Below are positions 8,383-16,081 of a stretch of DNA of 64,000 nucleotides, one piece after another (the stretch's first letter is position 1; the number at the start of each line of letters is the position of its first letter). The stretch covers positions 496,001-560,000 of the forward strand of contig NZ_CP102773.1 of assembly GCF_026020075.1 (NCBI RefSeq), in the 5' to 3' direction. The DNA is from Bosea sp. NBC_00550. Its GTDB lineage: Bacteria > Pseudomonadota > Alphaproteobacteria > Rhizobiales > Beijerinckiaceae. Made by a program: the position numbers and the translations under genes. The notes beneath the pieces were generated by a model, which was not told the DNA's origin, made no database searches, and saw nothing but the letters and a program-made list of their open reading frames with translations.

Positions 8383-8573
8383 ACCTGGCCCGCGCGCAAG
8401 CCGCGCTTGATGCAGCCTGGTCCGAGATTCGATCGACCATCCCCGATCCGTTTGACGAGCAAGAGCGGACCAAGCTGGCGTATATCGTCGCAAGCTTGGT
8501 AGCGATTGCCGAGGATGAAGATGAGCTGACGCTACGGGCGATCGAGCAATATCGACGCTCGCTCGTTGCCTGA
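8376..8573 (+). pseudogene. Hypothetical small protein, probably lacking its N terminus
   Basis: The frame reads DLARAQAALDAAWSEIRSTI, PDPFDEQERTKLAYIVASLV and AEDEDELTLRAIEQYRRS. This is a helical pattern like a small protein family frequent in Hyphomicrobiales that I cannot name. The only start is a GTG at 8376 that lies inside the direct repeat, and native sequence begins at about 8383, so the true start was probably lost when the repeat was joined here. It could still be translated from the GTG as a 65-residue protein. Confidence 0.6.
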
Positions 8574-8677
8574 GGTTTTGCAGCGGCGGAACTCCGCTGC
8601 TCCTATCGCGTGGCAGCGCGCGATCGCTGCTAGGCCGGAATCTCCCAGTTGCAAACGCGAGCCAGTGTTCGCAGAAA

Positions 8678-8701
8678 GGCCCCGGGGAGAACCCCGGGGC
8701 C
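8678..8701 (-). terminator. GC-rich hairpin terminator of the YflT-like gene
   Basis: A perfect ten-base-pair stem (GGCCCCGGGG at 8678-8687, partner 8692-8701) with loop AGAA, 22 bases past the stop at 8724 and followed on the minus strand by TTTCTGC. Confidence 0.75.
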
Positions 8702-8723
8702 CACGGTAAGATCGACGTTAGCG

Positions 8724-9266
8724 TTAGATGGCGGCTTGGCCGCGCAGATAAGGGTCAGCGTTCTCGTCGAAGCGGGTCCATCCCTCCTGGCGATATTGGG
8801 CCATGCGAGCATCTCGATCGATCGGCGTCGCGCCATCGAGGATGGCTTCCACCGTCGCCTCCTGCTCCGGCTCGGCCCGGACGGAGACCACGGAGCCGCC
8901 GCGACGGACAGTCTCCGCGTAATAGTTGGCCTCCTCCTCGTCATGGCCTTCCTTCACGAATGAGCCGACCAGACCGCCTGCGGCAGCGCCAGCGACCGCA
9001 CCGGCGGCAGTCGCGGCGAGCCAGCCAGCGGCGACGACGGGGCCGACACCCGGAATGGCAAGCAGGCCCAGGCCCGCAAGCAAACCAGCTGCACCTCCCA
9101 CGCCCGCGCCAATACCGGCGCCCTCGGCGGCATTCGTCTCATCAGTCTCGCCGTTATGGCCGACGAAGCTGATGTTACTGCTCGAAATGCCGGCGCCTTC
9201 AAGCTGCTCGACGACAGAGCTAGCCGTTGCGTAATTATCGTAGGATCGGGTGATCGTGCGGGTCAT
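8724..9266 (-). CDS. YflT-like general stress protein with glycine-zipper
   Basis: A 180-residue protein. Residues about 1-45 (TRSYDNYATASSVVEQLEGA, ISSSNISFVGHNGE) match the N-terminal domain of Bacillus general stress protein 17M/YflT, a fold like a flavinator or ACT domain. A long glycine-rich hydrophobic hairpin follows (GAGIGAGVGGAAGLLAGLGL and AAGAVAGAAAGGLVGSF, residues 48-105), a likely membrane-inserting glycine zipper. The C-terminal half (YYAETVRRGGSVVSVRAEPE) repeats the DUF1269-like beta-alpha pattern and ends in a polar tail. Proteins of this kind are abundant under osmotic and desiccation stress. It follows the PepSY-like gene by 37 bases and may share its stress promoter. Confidence 0.85.
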   Translation of the reverse strand: MTRTITRSYDNYATASSVVEQLEGAGISSSNISFVGHNGETDETNAAEGAGIGAGVGGAAGLLAGLGLLAIPGVGPVVAAGWLAATAAGAVAGAAAGGLVGSFVKEGHDEEEANYYAETVRRGGSVVSVRAEPEQEATVEAILDGATPIDRDARMAQYRQEGWTRFDENADPYLRGQAAI

Positions 9267-9303
9267 GTCTGTCTCTCCAAAGGTGTTATGCGAGCGGCAT
9301 TGA

Positions 9304-9600
9304 TCAATTGCGGGTTATGTTGCCGCGGTAATCGACCGAGACGTTGACTTGTGCGCCGGCGTTAGTGGCTGTACCTTTCCACACGCCATTATCGTCCTTC
9401 TTCAGGCCGGTAACGTTAGTGTAGCCATTGGCTTCAAGGCGGCTCTTGGCTTGGCCTTCAGTGAAACTATTGGCTCCCGGAAGCGGAGCGTTCGCATCGG
9501 CCGGTGCAGGAGCGGGGGCTGGTGAGGTGGTGGACGTCTGCGCCATAGCGCCGAAGGAGGCTGCGGTACCGATAAAGGACGCGAGTATCAGCTTTTTCAT
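9304..9600 (-). CDS. Secreted PepSY-like small protein
   Basis: A 98-residue protein with a signal peptide (MKKLILASFIGTAASFGAMA, cleavage before QTSTT), an Ala/Pro linker, and a C-terminal domain SFTEGQAKSRLEANGYTNVT continuing GLKKDDNGVWKGTA and VNVSVDYRGNI. This is the layout of single PepSY/YpeB-type domains, proposed to inhibit or modulate proteases or to bind surfaces in the periplasm. The start at 9600 is preceded by GGAGAAG. A strong EcfG-type promoter match lies at 9645-9670, which makes this a likely general-stress gene. Confidence 0.8.
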   Translation of the reverse strand: MKKLILASFIGTAASFGAMAQTSTTSPAPAPAPADANAPLPGANSFTEGQAKSRLEANGYTNVTGLKKDDNGVWKGTATNAGAQVNVSVDYRGNITRN

Positions 9601-9644
9601 GAGTCTTCTCCGAGGCAGGGCGGCTTGGCCGCGATGCCCTGGAA

Positions 9645-9670
9645 AACGGCGTTCTGCCTCATTTAGTTCC
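9645..9670 (-). promoter_or_regulatory. EcfG-type general stress promoter
   Basis: Read on the minus strand: GGAAC, 17 bases, CGTT (then TTCC). This is an exact match to the EcfG consensus of alphaproteobacteria, ending 45 bases upstream of the PepSY-like start codon. Confidence 0.7.
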
Positions 9671-9800
9671 ATTCCAACCCACGAATGCGTAAGCGGAACA
9701 GAGCGGGTTTTTACCCGTTATGCGACATTCAATCTTGCCATCTGGAGACCCACAGCAACAGAACCAAAAGCCCTCAACGGCCTGTTCTATCGACGAGCGG

Positions 9801-9878
9801 CTTAAGGACGTCTATTGGACTGAGAAGCAGCTATCCAATTCTTCCGAGATAGAGAAGTCGGCCAAATCTTTCGAGCTG
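9801..9878 (+). pseudogene. Fragment of a DUF892 (YciF-type) ferritin-like gene
   Basis: The stretch LKDVYWTEKQLSNSSEIEKS aligns with the first helix of the intact DUF892 protein at 12033-12527 (LKDIYYAEKQILKALPKMAK). Homology ends shortly after KSFEL, so only about 26 residues remain. The surrounding frame has no proper start or continuation. It lies on the opposite strand to the intact gene. Confidence 0.6.
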
Positions 9879-10175
9879 CAATATAGATGCCGAACAATTT
9901 GCCACGCCCACTTCGACGGAGGCATGAATTAAGTGGGCGTGGGTGTTGCTTGATACAGCGTCGCGACGTCAGAGCGCTGCCGCATGTTGCGCATGACGCT
10001 GCGCCTTTGCCATGGCGCCAGGCCGTATTGATCGGCGACGCTCGCTGTCGGGATGCGGCTGAGGGCTGGCGTCGACCCCCGCGATCGGGGCGAATCCGTT
10101 CGAGGAGACTGGCCGGAAGCTTAGCGTGGCGCGCCTGCCCGTTGGCCAGCGCTCGGTTGCTATGAGAACTCCCCC

Positions 10176-10934
10176 TTAGGCCGATGCCTGTCGAAGCACG
10201 GCCACCGGCAGCGCGTTCAATACGTCCTGGACCTGAATGCAGTGACCTACAATCGTGAGCTCGAGGCCTCTAAGAAGCTCACGCCATCGGCCGTTTTTGG
10301 CTAGGCAGGGTAGCGTCGCCATTTCGGTGCAATCACCCGTTGGGCATTCGTTTAAGGTGAAACGAGTAACAAGCACGAGCAGGGCCTCACCCCCCAATAC
10401 ACGCTTGAAAGCGAGGTAGGCGTCCCTGTCCTCTCCATCAAGCGCGATAGGCCGATACTCGCCGCCAGCAAACAGCTGCGGCGACGCGGCGCGCTCCTTC
10501 AACAATGTACGGACGATCCGCTGCTTGACGCGCCCGTCCGCCCACGTTTTCAGCAGTTCGTGGAGCGAAGCGCTGGTCCCGAGAGCCGCTTCCGCAAGGT
10601 TGTAGTCAACCGGCCGACGATTGTCGGGGCTCAACGAGCGAGAGATCCCAGAACTCGGTTCCTTGGTAAAAGTCCGATACGCCTGGTACGGTGAGCTTGA
10701 GCAGGGGGCGGACCAGGTTCTTGAACATGCCCCGTCGTGCCAGCTCACCCGCAGGGGCCGAAAGCGTTGAATGAAGGCGCTGCCCGGCTTCAATGCTTCG
10801 AAGATCAGCTCCTTTGCCGCCCTCTCATAGCTTTCATTCGGATTGACCCAGCTGGTCCGGCGCTTTGCTTCGCGCAGCGCCTTCAGCCGGGATCGGGCAA
10901 CTGTATTGCGTTGGGAAAGAAAGCCGTACGGTGA
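10176..10934 (-). pseudogene. treY: Malto-oligosyltrehalose synthase (TreY), C-terminal remnant
   Basis: Three frames joined in order give a recognisable TreY end. First comes RRTSWVNPNESYERAAKEL and the segment SAFIQRFRPL, then in another frame PLLKLTVPGVSDFYQGTEFW, then DNRRPVDYNLAEAALG, TWADGRVKQRIVRTLL and LFAGGEYRPIAL. The catalytic barrel upstream is missing. TreY converts the reducing end of maltodextrin into a trehalosyl unit. No treZ or treX is next to it; a debranching-type glucosidase survives 26 kb away. At least two frameshifts and a large 5' deletion make it non-functional. Confidence 0.8.
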
Positions 10935-11096
10935 CTCATATAGCCCATATGGCTTTGCCGATCTCCCTTCGCAATCAACCAGGCGATATGCGGCCGTTTG
11001 ACGAACGCTGACGCTAATCTATGAGATCCAAGAGCATTCCCTTCCGGCTCTCTCAGTCGCGACGCACTTCGTAGATAACCAGTACAGCAGTGCAGC

Positions 11097-11645
11097 CTAA
11101 AATATCGTAGCCACGCTTTCGTCCCCTAGTTTCTGCAACGCCAATGCAAGTGTCACTGCCACTGCCATCTGATTCAGTGCTGGCGACACCAAGTGGCCAA
11201 ACTCACAATGAAGGCTATGCGTTGAGTGTGCCGTTGCGCAGGCCATGATGACACGGCCGATCGGGTTACCGTCCTCATCTGGGGTATCACCCGTAACGCC
11301 GGTGACGGATAGCGAAATTGTGCCGGGGCCTCGTAATAGCGCCCCATCCGCCATGGCGTGAGCGACCAGGCGATGAACAGCGGTATGGGTCGTTAGCAGA
11401 TCGGCTGAAACCCCGAGCATTTTCGTTTTAGCTTGCTTTGTGTAGGTCAGAAAACCGCCATCGAACGCGATAGAGGCGCCGACGCACCCGGATAGCGTCT
11501 GCCCGAGTAATCCCGCAGTGCATGACTCCGCCGTAACGATGCGCTCATGCCGAGCGAGGCAAATCGAGATCAAGCGCTCCGCTAGTGTTCGAGCGCTTTC
11601 GAGTTTAGCTAAATTCAGTCGATCGATGCTGATTCTATCGGACAT
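11097..11645 (-). CDS. CinA C-terminal domain protein (nicotinamide-nucleotide amidase type)
   Basis: A 182-residue protein consisting of the CinA C-terminal domain, which in PncC deamidates nicotinamide mononucleotide in NAD salvage. Characteristic pieces are IVTAESCTAGLLGQTLSG (residues about 36-53), the FDGGFLTYTKQAKTKMLGVS stretch, SLSVTGVTGDTPDEDGNP (normally SVTGIAGPGGGT...KPVGTV) and GRVIMACAT. The TGVTGD variant departs from the common TGIAGP motif, so activity is not certain. The length is a little above the usual 160. No nearby NAD genes are seen. The gene is followed downstream by unrelated DNA and upstream by the decayed permease. Confidence 0.85.
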   Translation of the reverse strand: MSDRISIDRLNLAKLESARTLAERLISICLARHERIVTAESCTAGLLGQTLSGCVGASIAFDGGFLTYTKQAKTKMLGVSADLLTTHTAVHRLVAHAMADGALLRGPGTISLSVTGVTGDTPDEDGNPIGRVIMACATAHSTHSLHCEFGHLVSPALNQMAVAVTLALALQKLGDESVATIF

Positions 11646-11685
11646 GGCGATAATCCGCGGCTGCCCAACTCGGTGTCAGGCGCAT

Positions 11686-11973
11686 TTAGGCTGAGGGTTG
11701 CCACGCGCCTTCGATTCCCGCGCGCAAAACTCCTTCGTATCTTTTCGAGCCGGCTCTCGTCCAACTCCTCCAAATCCAGGAGCTCTTCTCTGGCCCCTCT
11801 AGCTTCCAGATCAGCTCGTCAAGCTTGACTTGCGTCGCAGCGGTGCCGCGTTTTGGCTGTTCTGGATAATGTACCGCCTCAACGAAGGTGATTGGTTTGC
11901 CTGTCCACCGCCTGCGCCATTCGAGCCCACAGGACATCATGCTGCCCTTGTGAACGATGAGCTCGTAACTCAT
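11686..11973 (-). pseudogene. Low-affinity iron permease-like gene, internally deleted
   Basis: Aligns with the intact gene at 44335-44751. RRWTGKPITFVEAV corresponds to SSWTGKPITFFAAV. A segment of about 40 codons covering both membrane helices is then missing, and homology resumes at CATTATCCAGAACAGCC with RGTAATQVKLDELIWKLEG. After that the frame shifts, so the conserved LDLEELDE tail is read out of frame. It lies directly downstream of the intact DUF892 gene, the same gene order as in the 43.9-45.1 kb cassette. Confidence 0.8.
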
Positions 11974-12032
11974 AGCCATGACTGCTTCCATCAAGGAAAA
12001 GGCGCCGTGCTCTCGCGCGACGCCCGGTAGTG

Positions 12033-12527
12033 TCAGGCGGCCATTTTGTTTGTTGAGGAAATCCCAAGCTGAGACAGCAACTTGTCGGTCTTTGTCTCCT
12101 CGCTGAGTGTCTGGTCGAGCAAGGAGACGGCGTCTTTATGCCCAAGCTCCTTTGCCCAGGCCTTAAGCGTGCCGTAGCGCGCCATCTCGTAATGCTCGAC
12201 AGCCTGCGCAGCCGCGACTAGGCCTGCATCAAGTGCCGGGCTGCCTTCAAACTCCTCGATGATGGCTCTGCCTTCCTCTATGATGCCGAGGATGGCGTCG
12301 CAGGTTTTGCCGCGCGGCGCCTTGCCAATAAGTTCGAACACCTCAGCTAGGCGTTCGACATGCCCTTCCGTCTCATCACGATGCGCCTCGAAAGCCTTTT
12401 TCAGTTCCGGCGACTGGGCCGCCTTCGCCATCTTTGGCAGCGCCTTCAAAATCTGTTTTTCGGCGTAATAGATGTCCTTGAGTGTATCGAGAAACAGGTC
12501 GGCGAGGTTCTTTTCTTGAGCGGCCAT
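12033..12527 (-). CDS. DUF892 ferritin-like protein (YciE/YciF family)
   Basis: A 164-residue four-helix protein. Helix 1 is DTLKDIYYAEKQILKALPKM with the metal-binding Glu. Helix 2 (ELKKAFEAHRDETEGHVERL) carries the ExxxH-type pair, then GKAPRGKTCDAILGIIEEG, and the last helices hold AAQAVEHYEMARYGTLKAWA with another His/Glu set. These residues form the di-iron site in YciF. The length matches the family. Members are strongly induced by osmotic and general stress. Its start at 12527 follows GGAGG. An EcfG-like promoter variant (12559-12584) and a palindrome (12621-12638) lie upstream. Confidence 0.92.
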   Translation of the reverse strand: MAAQEKNLADLFLDTLKDIYYAEKQILKALPKMAKAAQSPELKKAFEAHRDETEGHVERLAEVFELIGKAPRGKTCDAILGIIEEGRAIIEEFEGSPALDAGLVAAAQAVEHYEMARYGTLKAWAKELGHKDAVSLLDQTLSEETKTDKLLSQLGISSTNKMAA

Positions 12528-12558
12528 TTGGCGTCCTCCAGGTTGATGGTCGCCGTCA

Positions 12559-12584
12559 AACTGTCATGGCCCCAACGGGGTTCC
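12559..12584 (-). promoter_or_regulatory. Possible EcfG-type promoter (one mismatch)
   Basis: On the minus strand GGAAC, 17 bases, AGTT instead of CGTT, 32 bases upstream of the DUF892 start. The same variant occurs before the homologous cassette at 43871-43896, which strengthens the call. Confidence 0.5.
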
Positions 12585-12620
12585 CGCAAACTGGTCGTCA
12601 CGAAAGAACATTGGTTCGAC

Positions 12621-12638
12621 CGTCATTTTTAAATGACG
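12621..12638. promoter_or_regulatory. 18-bp palindrome, possible operator
   Basis: CGTCATTT and AAATGACG flank a central TT, a perfect inverted repeat about 95 bases upstream of the DUF892 gene. The binding protein is unknown. Confidence 0.4.
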
Positions 12639-13314
12639 AGCGCTTCAGACCAACCGCGCAACCGTGCTGCCCCATGACAGAGTCACCTGCTTGAATGGCC
12701 GACGGGCGGGGATCAGAAGGCCTGCTCTATTGTCCTGATCGAGGGCGCAACCGAGTTTTCAAACGACCTCAGCGCGCAGAAGATACCCCAGAACGTGCAT
12801 GCTCCGTTTGTACCCTCGGGTCCACTGAATGTTTGTCCGCTGGTGATCGCCATGAACCCTCATCGATCAGAAAACCCCTAGAAATTAACGGCTATCGTGT
12901 ATCGATTTCCGCTGCCCTCCGCTGCAGGTCGAAGCGCATCGCCTCAATCCGGCGGTCTTACTAGGGCCCGAGCTAGGGCCGAATGTCACGAGTTTTGGGG
13001 AAACTGAGCGCCAGGGCGGTTGCAGCCCTCGGCAAGCCTGGCCGTCATAGCGACGGTGGCGGCCGCGATAGAGGCGCGTTTGGCTCGCGTGACCAACTTC
13101 TGCTTCCCACCCGTCTCGGACCTTGGCAGGTCGCCATAGCGTGCGCCTTAGCGGATCCTTTGGGAGCAGGGGGTCCCAGGATTTGCAGTCCTTGCAACCT
13201 CCCCCTTCGAAATTTTAGATACAGGAGTTCACCGCTGGCGAACCTCGCCCGCTGATCACGACAGCGCCGGCATGTGACGTCACGCCTCAAGGCCGCAAAT
13301 CATTTCGGATGGTT
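12639..13314. other. Non-coding stretch
   Basis: No supported gene in about 680 bases; the short frames here lack family resemblance and ribosome-binding sites. A perfect ten-base palindrome GTGACGTCAC occurs at 13274-13283, close to the end of the phosphoesterase gene. Confidence 0.4.
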
Positions 13315-14106
13315 TCACACCTCGACGACACATGTCAGATTGAACCATGGATTCTCGCGATCGCCATTGCGATTGGGATAGCCGGCCTGATTAGCCAGGA
13401 CGCGCGTGCGACCGACCTTGTAGTCATGTGACCCATGATCATGGCCGTGGACCCAGAGCTCCGGCTGATGCTCCTCGATAAGGGCACTGAGGTCAGAAAC
13501 AAAGGCGGGCGACAAAGCGCTCCCCTGGTGCCTCGGCTGGACTGATTGCGGATGCGGCGCATGGTGAGTGACTACTACGGTTTGTCCATCATGCGGCTTA
13601 GCGAGTTCGCCGCGGATGAACGCAAGGTCGAGGCGATGTTCAGCCGCAGCGTGCCAGGGCATGAAGCGGCTGTAATGACCACTTTCCTCTCGATAGCGAA
13701 TGAGATGGTGATCGTTCAGCTCTTGCCCGGCGAAAATCATCGACGGCTTAGGCGTCCCAAGAAGGCGGTAGTCGGTCCAGAGGGTGCAGCCGATGAAGCG
13801 CACCTGCCCGATTACAACGGTCCGGCGATGCAAAAGGTGGATGCCGACCTTGCCTGCGAGTTCGCCCCCGGCCGCCAGGTTGCCCTTCATCTCGCTCTTG
13901 TAGAACTCGTGATTGCCGGCGACGTAGACGATTTCCCGGCCATGGAACGGACCGGCTTCCCGCTGTTCCACCATCCACTCGAGCGCAGCACTGATTGGCT
14001 TGTGCACATCGCCGGCGAAGACTGCGACATCAAACTCAGGCATCGGTTCGGCCAATGCAAACGGGCCGAATTCCAAATGAAGATCGGAAATCACCAAAAG
14101 CCGCAT
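13315..14106 (-). CDS. Calcineurin-like metallophosphoesterase
   Basis: A 263-residue member of the calcineurin-like phosphoesterase superfamily. The metal-binding motifs appear in order: ISDLHLEFG near the N terminus, FAGDVHKP (about 34), YVAGNHEFY (about 65), VTHHAPHP (about 183) and WVHGHDHGSHDY (about 219). These place two metals for hydrolysis of a phosphoester; the physiological substrate is not predictable. I chose the ATG at 14106, preceded by GGAAGGGCAGG, over one five codons earlier. The gene stands alone, with a repeat-rich region upstream. Confidence 0.9.
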   Translation of the reverse strand: MRLLVISDLHLEFGPFALAEPMPEFDVAVFAGDVHKPISAALEWMVEQREAGPFHGREIVYVAGNHEFYKSEMKGNLAAGGELAGKVGIHLLHRRTVVIGQVRFIGCTLWTDYRLLGTPKPSMIFAGQELNDHHLIRYREESGHYSRFMPWHAAAEHRLDLAFIRGELAKPHDGQTVVVTHHAPHPQSVQPRHQGSALSPAFVSDLSALIEEHQPELWVHGHDHGSHDYKVGRTRVLANQAGYPNRNGDRENPWFNLTCVVEV

Positions 14107-14177
14107 CCTGCCCTTCCTCATTAGTTTGCTTCAGCCACCCAAGCCTAAGAGCGCCACGCGATGCACTTGGACGCAGC

Positions 14178-14335
14178 AAGCTACGTTTTGCAGCGTCCAC
14201 ACGCGCTCGAACGCTTTATTTATGCAGTCTGAAATGTTCCATGTAGCGTCCGCACGCGTTCTAAAGCTACATTGACGCTGTCTAAAGCGTGAAAACGATT
14301 TAACGAGACAGTCTGAAATCTTTCTTACAGCGTCA
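14178..14335. repeat. Cluster of short imperfect repeats upstream of the phosphoesterase
   Basis: The region contains two copies of CAGTCTGAAAT (14225 and 14309), two of AGCGTCCnCACGCG (14192 and 14245), two of CTAAAGC (14261 and 14282), two of AAGCTAC (14178 and 14264), and four of CAGCGTC or its variant in both orientations (14191, 14244, 14274 reversed, 14329). It is visibly AT-richer than its surroundings. Iteron-like or operator-like, function unknown. Confidence 0.5.
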
Positions 14336-14399
14336 TAAAGCATCCGAACTCTTTATAACGCGTTAGATTGCATCATAGAGCGCGCACGTGCACGCACGT

Positions 14400-15050
14400 T
14401 CAAGCACGGCGCGGTGTAGCCGCAGCACGTTCTAGGAGCTCGATGACAGGTTTCGGCGCTTCCGGCGCTGCGCCCTCAGTAAATCCAGACTCGAACTCGT
14501 CGATGTGCATCGCGAACAGTCCAGTATTTCGCGGGCCGATCACGTCTGCATCGATGCTGTCACCGACGAAAAGTACCTGATGCGGCTCCAAATTAAGCCG
14601 CTGGCAAACCAGCTGATAAATCTCGACCTGAGGTTTCATCATGCCGACCTCAAACGAGAGAACGGCCGCATCCGGGGCGCTAGGCAGGCAGCCGAGCAAA
14701 GCGGCTCCATATGGCGCGGCGAGATTCGAGCAGACGCCTATTTTCAACCCGAGCTCGCCCAACCTGCGCCAGATGGCCTCAATTTCCGGCCGTAACCGTG
14801 TCGAAGCGGTTTCCGCCGATAAGTCCGCCTCAAGCTCGATAAGGCGCTCCTCGTCAGGAACAATTGCGAGGTCCCGGGCAAGATCGCGTAGGCTCATCGG
14901 AGTAGTGAGCGCCTGGGTCACCGCCGCCGATGCACTGGCATGCCCGAGGAGCGCTCTGAACGGCCGTCGCTTATCGCCAATTTCGACGAGCGTTCCGAAC
15001 CCGTCGAAGCAGACAGCTCGGATCTGCGGACGATCGTCTGCCCAGATCAG
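14400..15050 (-). CDS. HAD-superfamily hydrolase (IA type), start uncertain
   Basis: Motif I is CFDGFGTLVEIG, close to the usual FDxxGTL but with the second Asp position as Gly. Motif II is in GVCSNLAAP, the Lys motif in SFEVGMMKPQVEIYQ, and motif IV in HQVLFVGDSIDADVIGP. These define a haloacid-dehalogenase-like phosphatase fold with a helical cap. There is no ATG, GTG or TTG before motif I. The frame opens 13 bases past the stop of the antitoxin-like gene, and the first possible start is a CTG at 15050. The first ATG lies after motif I at residue 43, so either a rare start is used or the start was lost. An out-of-frame ATG at 15058 ends after three codons. Confidence 0.7.
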   Translation of the reverse strand: MIWADDRPQIRAVCFDGFGTLVEIGDKRRPFRALLGHASASAAVTQALTTPMSLRDLARDLAIVPDEERLIELEADLSAETASTRLRPEIEAIWRRLGELGLKIGVCSNLAAPYGAALLGCLPSAPDAAVLSFEVGMMKPQVEIYQLVCQRLNLEPHQVLFVGDSIDADVIGPRNTGLFAMHIDEFESGFTEGAAPEAPKPVIELLERAAATPRRA

Positions 15051-15062
15051 ATCTTCATCTGT

Positions 15063-15494
15063 TTATTTTGTGAAGTTCTTGTCGATCGCATTAGGCGCTA
15101 CGCCCCCACCCCATCTGATAGCCGCGACCTCACCCCGCACAGCAAGTTGATCGTCGAGCGTCCCTCTCAGGAGATCGATGGGAGCTCGCCCCTGGTAAGG
15201 CGCAGCCATGTTGGTGGAGCGCAGCCAATCTCTTTCTTTTTGCGGAGATCCGTAAAGCTGCTGCGCATCCTTAAAGACACCGAGGAGTGCAGAGATACGC
15301 AGGAGAACAGGCGTTTCGAGAACGACCGGACCATTCGACCGCGCAGCGGTCGACCATTCCCCATATTGCCTCGCATCGCACTGCAGAAGCGCGAGCCGGT
15401 CGGCCGAGGACAATTCCCAGCGGTCCGCGATATTCAAGAACGTGCGGAGCCCCGGCGCGCTAACGCGAACACGTTCCTCAGGTGGCTTTTCCAT
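15063..15494 (-). CDS. MbcA/ParS/Xre-type antitoxin-like protein (DUF2384)
   Basis: A 143-residue protein whose C-terminal half carries the DUF2384 toxin-binding domain: LLRISALLGVFKDAQQLYG, PQKERDWLRSTNMAAPYQG and RAPIDLLRGTLDDQLAVRGE. The N-terminal half (ADRWELSSADRLALLQCDAR) is the DNA-binding helical domain of Xre type. Such antitoxins normally precede a RES-domain toxin that destroys NAD. Here the next gene, ten or so bases downstream on the same strand, is a HAD hydrolase and no RES domain is visible. The start at 15494 is chosen because upstream sequence looks non-coding. Orphan antitoxin or new partner. Confidence 0.8.
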   Translation of the reverse strand: MEKPPEERVRVSAPGLRTFLNIADRWELSSADRLALLQCDARQYGEWSTAARSNGPVVLETPVLLRISALLGVFKDAQQLYGSPQKERDWLRSTNMAAPYQGRAPIDLLRGTLDDQLAVRGEVAAIRWGGGVAPNAIDKNFTK

Positions 15495-16030
15495 CAACGT
15501 GCTCCCAGCGTCAGTAGTGGAACCAGTATAGCTGATTTGCGGACCTTCAGTTCGCTTGGTGACCTTCGTGCTCTCATAGCCAGATCCCAGAGTGCTACCG
15601 TGTGGTGATGCCCGGGAAGGGAGCACACGGGCTTCCGGAATTGCCGGGGAATAGCGCGCACTTGGCGGGGAACAAAGAGCGCATGGTACGTTAGGTGTAT
15701 TTGCCGATCAATTTCAGCGTCTTGCAGCCGCTCGCCGCGCCGTGCCAGCGTCCTCACCCGCACCGAGCCCCCAGCCAAAATTTCTGTAGTCCGCCGAATG
15801 GAAAGCGGAAGGCAATTGGAGCAAACTTAGATAAATCAGTATCTTATTTGAAGTTTGCCTCGCTCTCCGCCAAGTGCGCGCTATTCCCAGATACCGAGCC
15901 GGCCGGGGTGCCCAGAGAGGTTCGCAGGAAAATGGGGCGTTCAACGGTGATTGAACGACAGGCCGAGCATCTCCTTACAGGTGAAAAGTCCGGCGACAGT
16001 GCCCCCGTCCCCATTCTGTTGAGACTGCCT

Positions 16031-16062
16031 GTTATTACCACTTTTGCAGAAGTGGTAATAAC
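16031..16062. promoter_or_regulatory. Perfect 13-bp inverted repeat
   Basis: Arms GTTATTACCACTT (16031-16043) and AAGTGGTAATAAC (16050-16062) around TTGCAG. There is no T-tract after it, so an operator is more likely than a terminator. Confidence 0.5.
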
Positions 16063-16081
16063 GCGCCCGCCTCTCTGATCT

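Noticed and set aside
13274..13283. GTGACGTCAC palindrome
   Set aside because: Ten-base palindromes of this composition are expected by chance in such DNA, and it lies at the 3' end of a gene rather than near a start.
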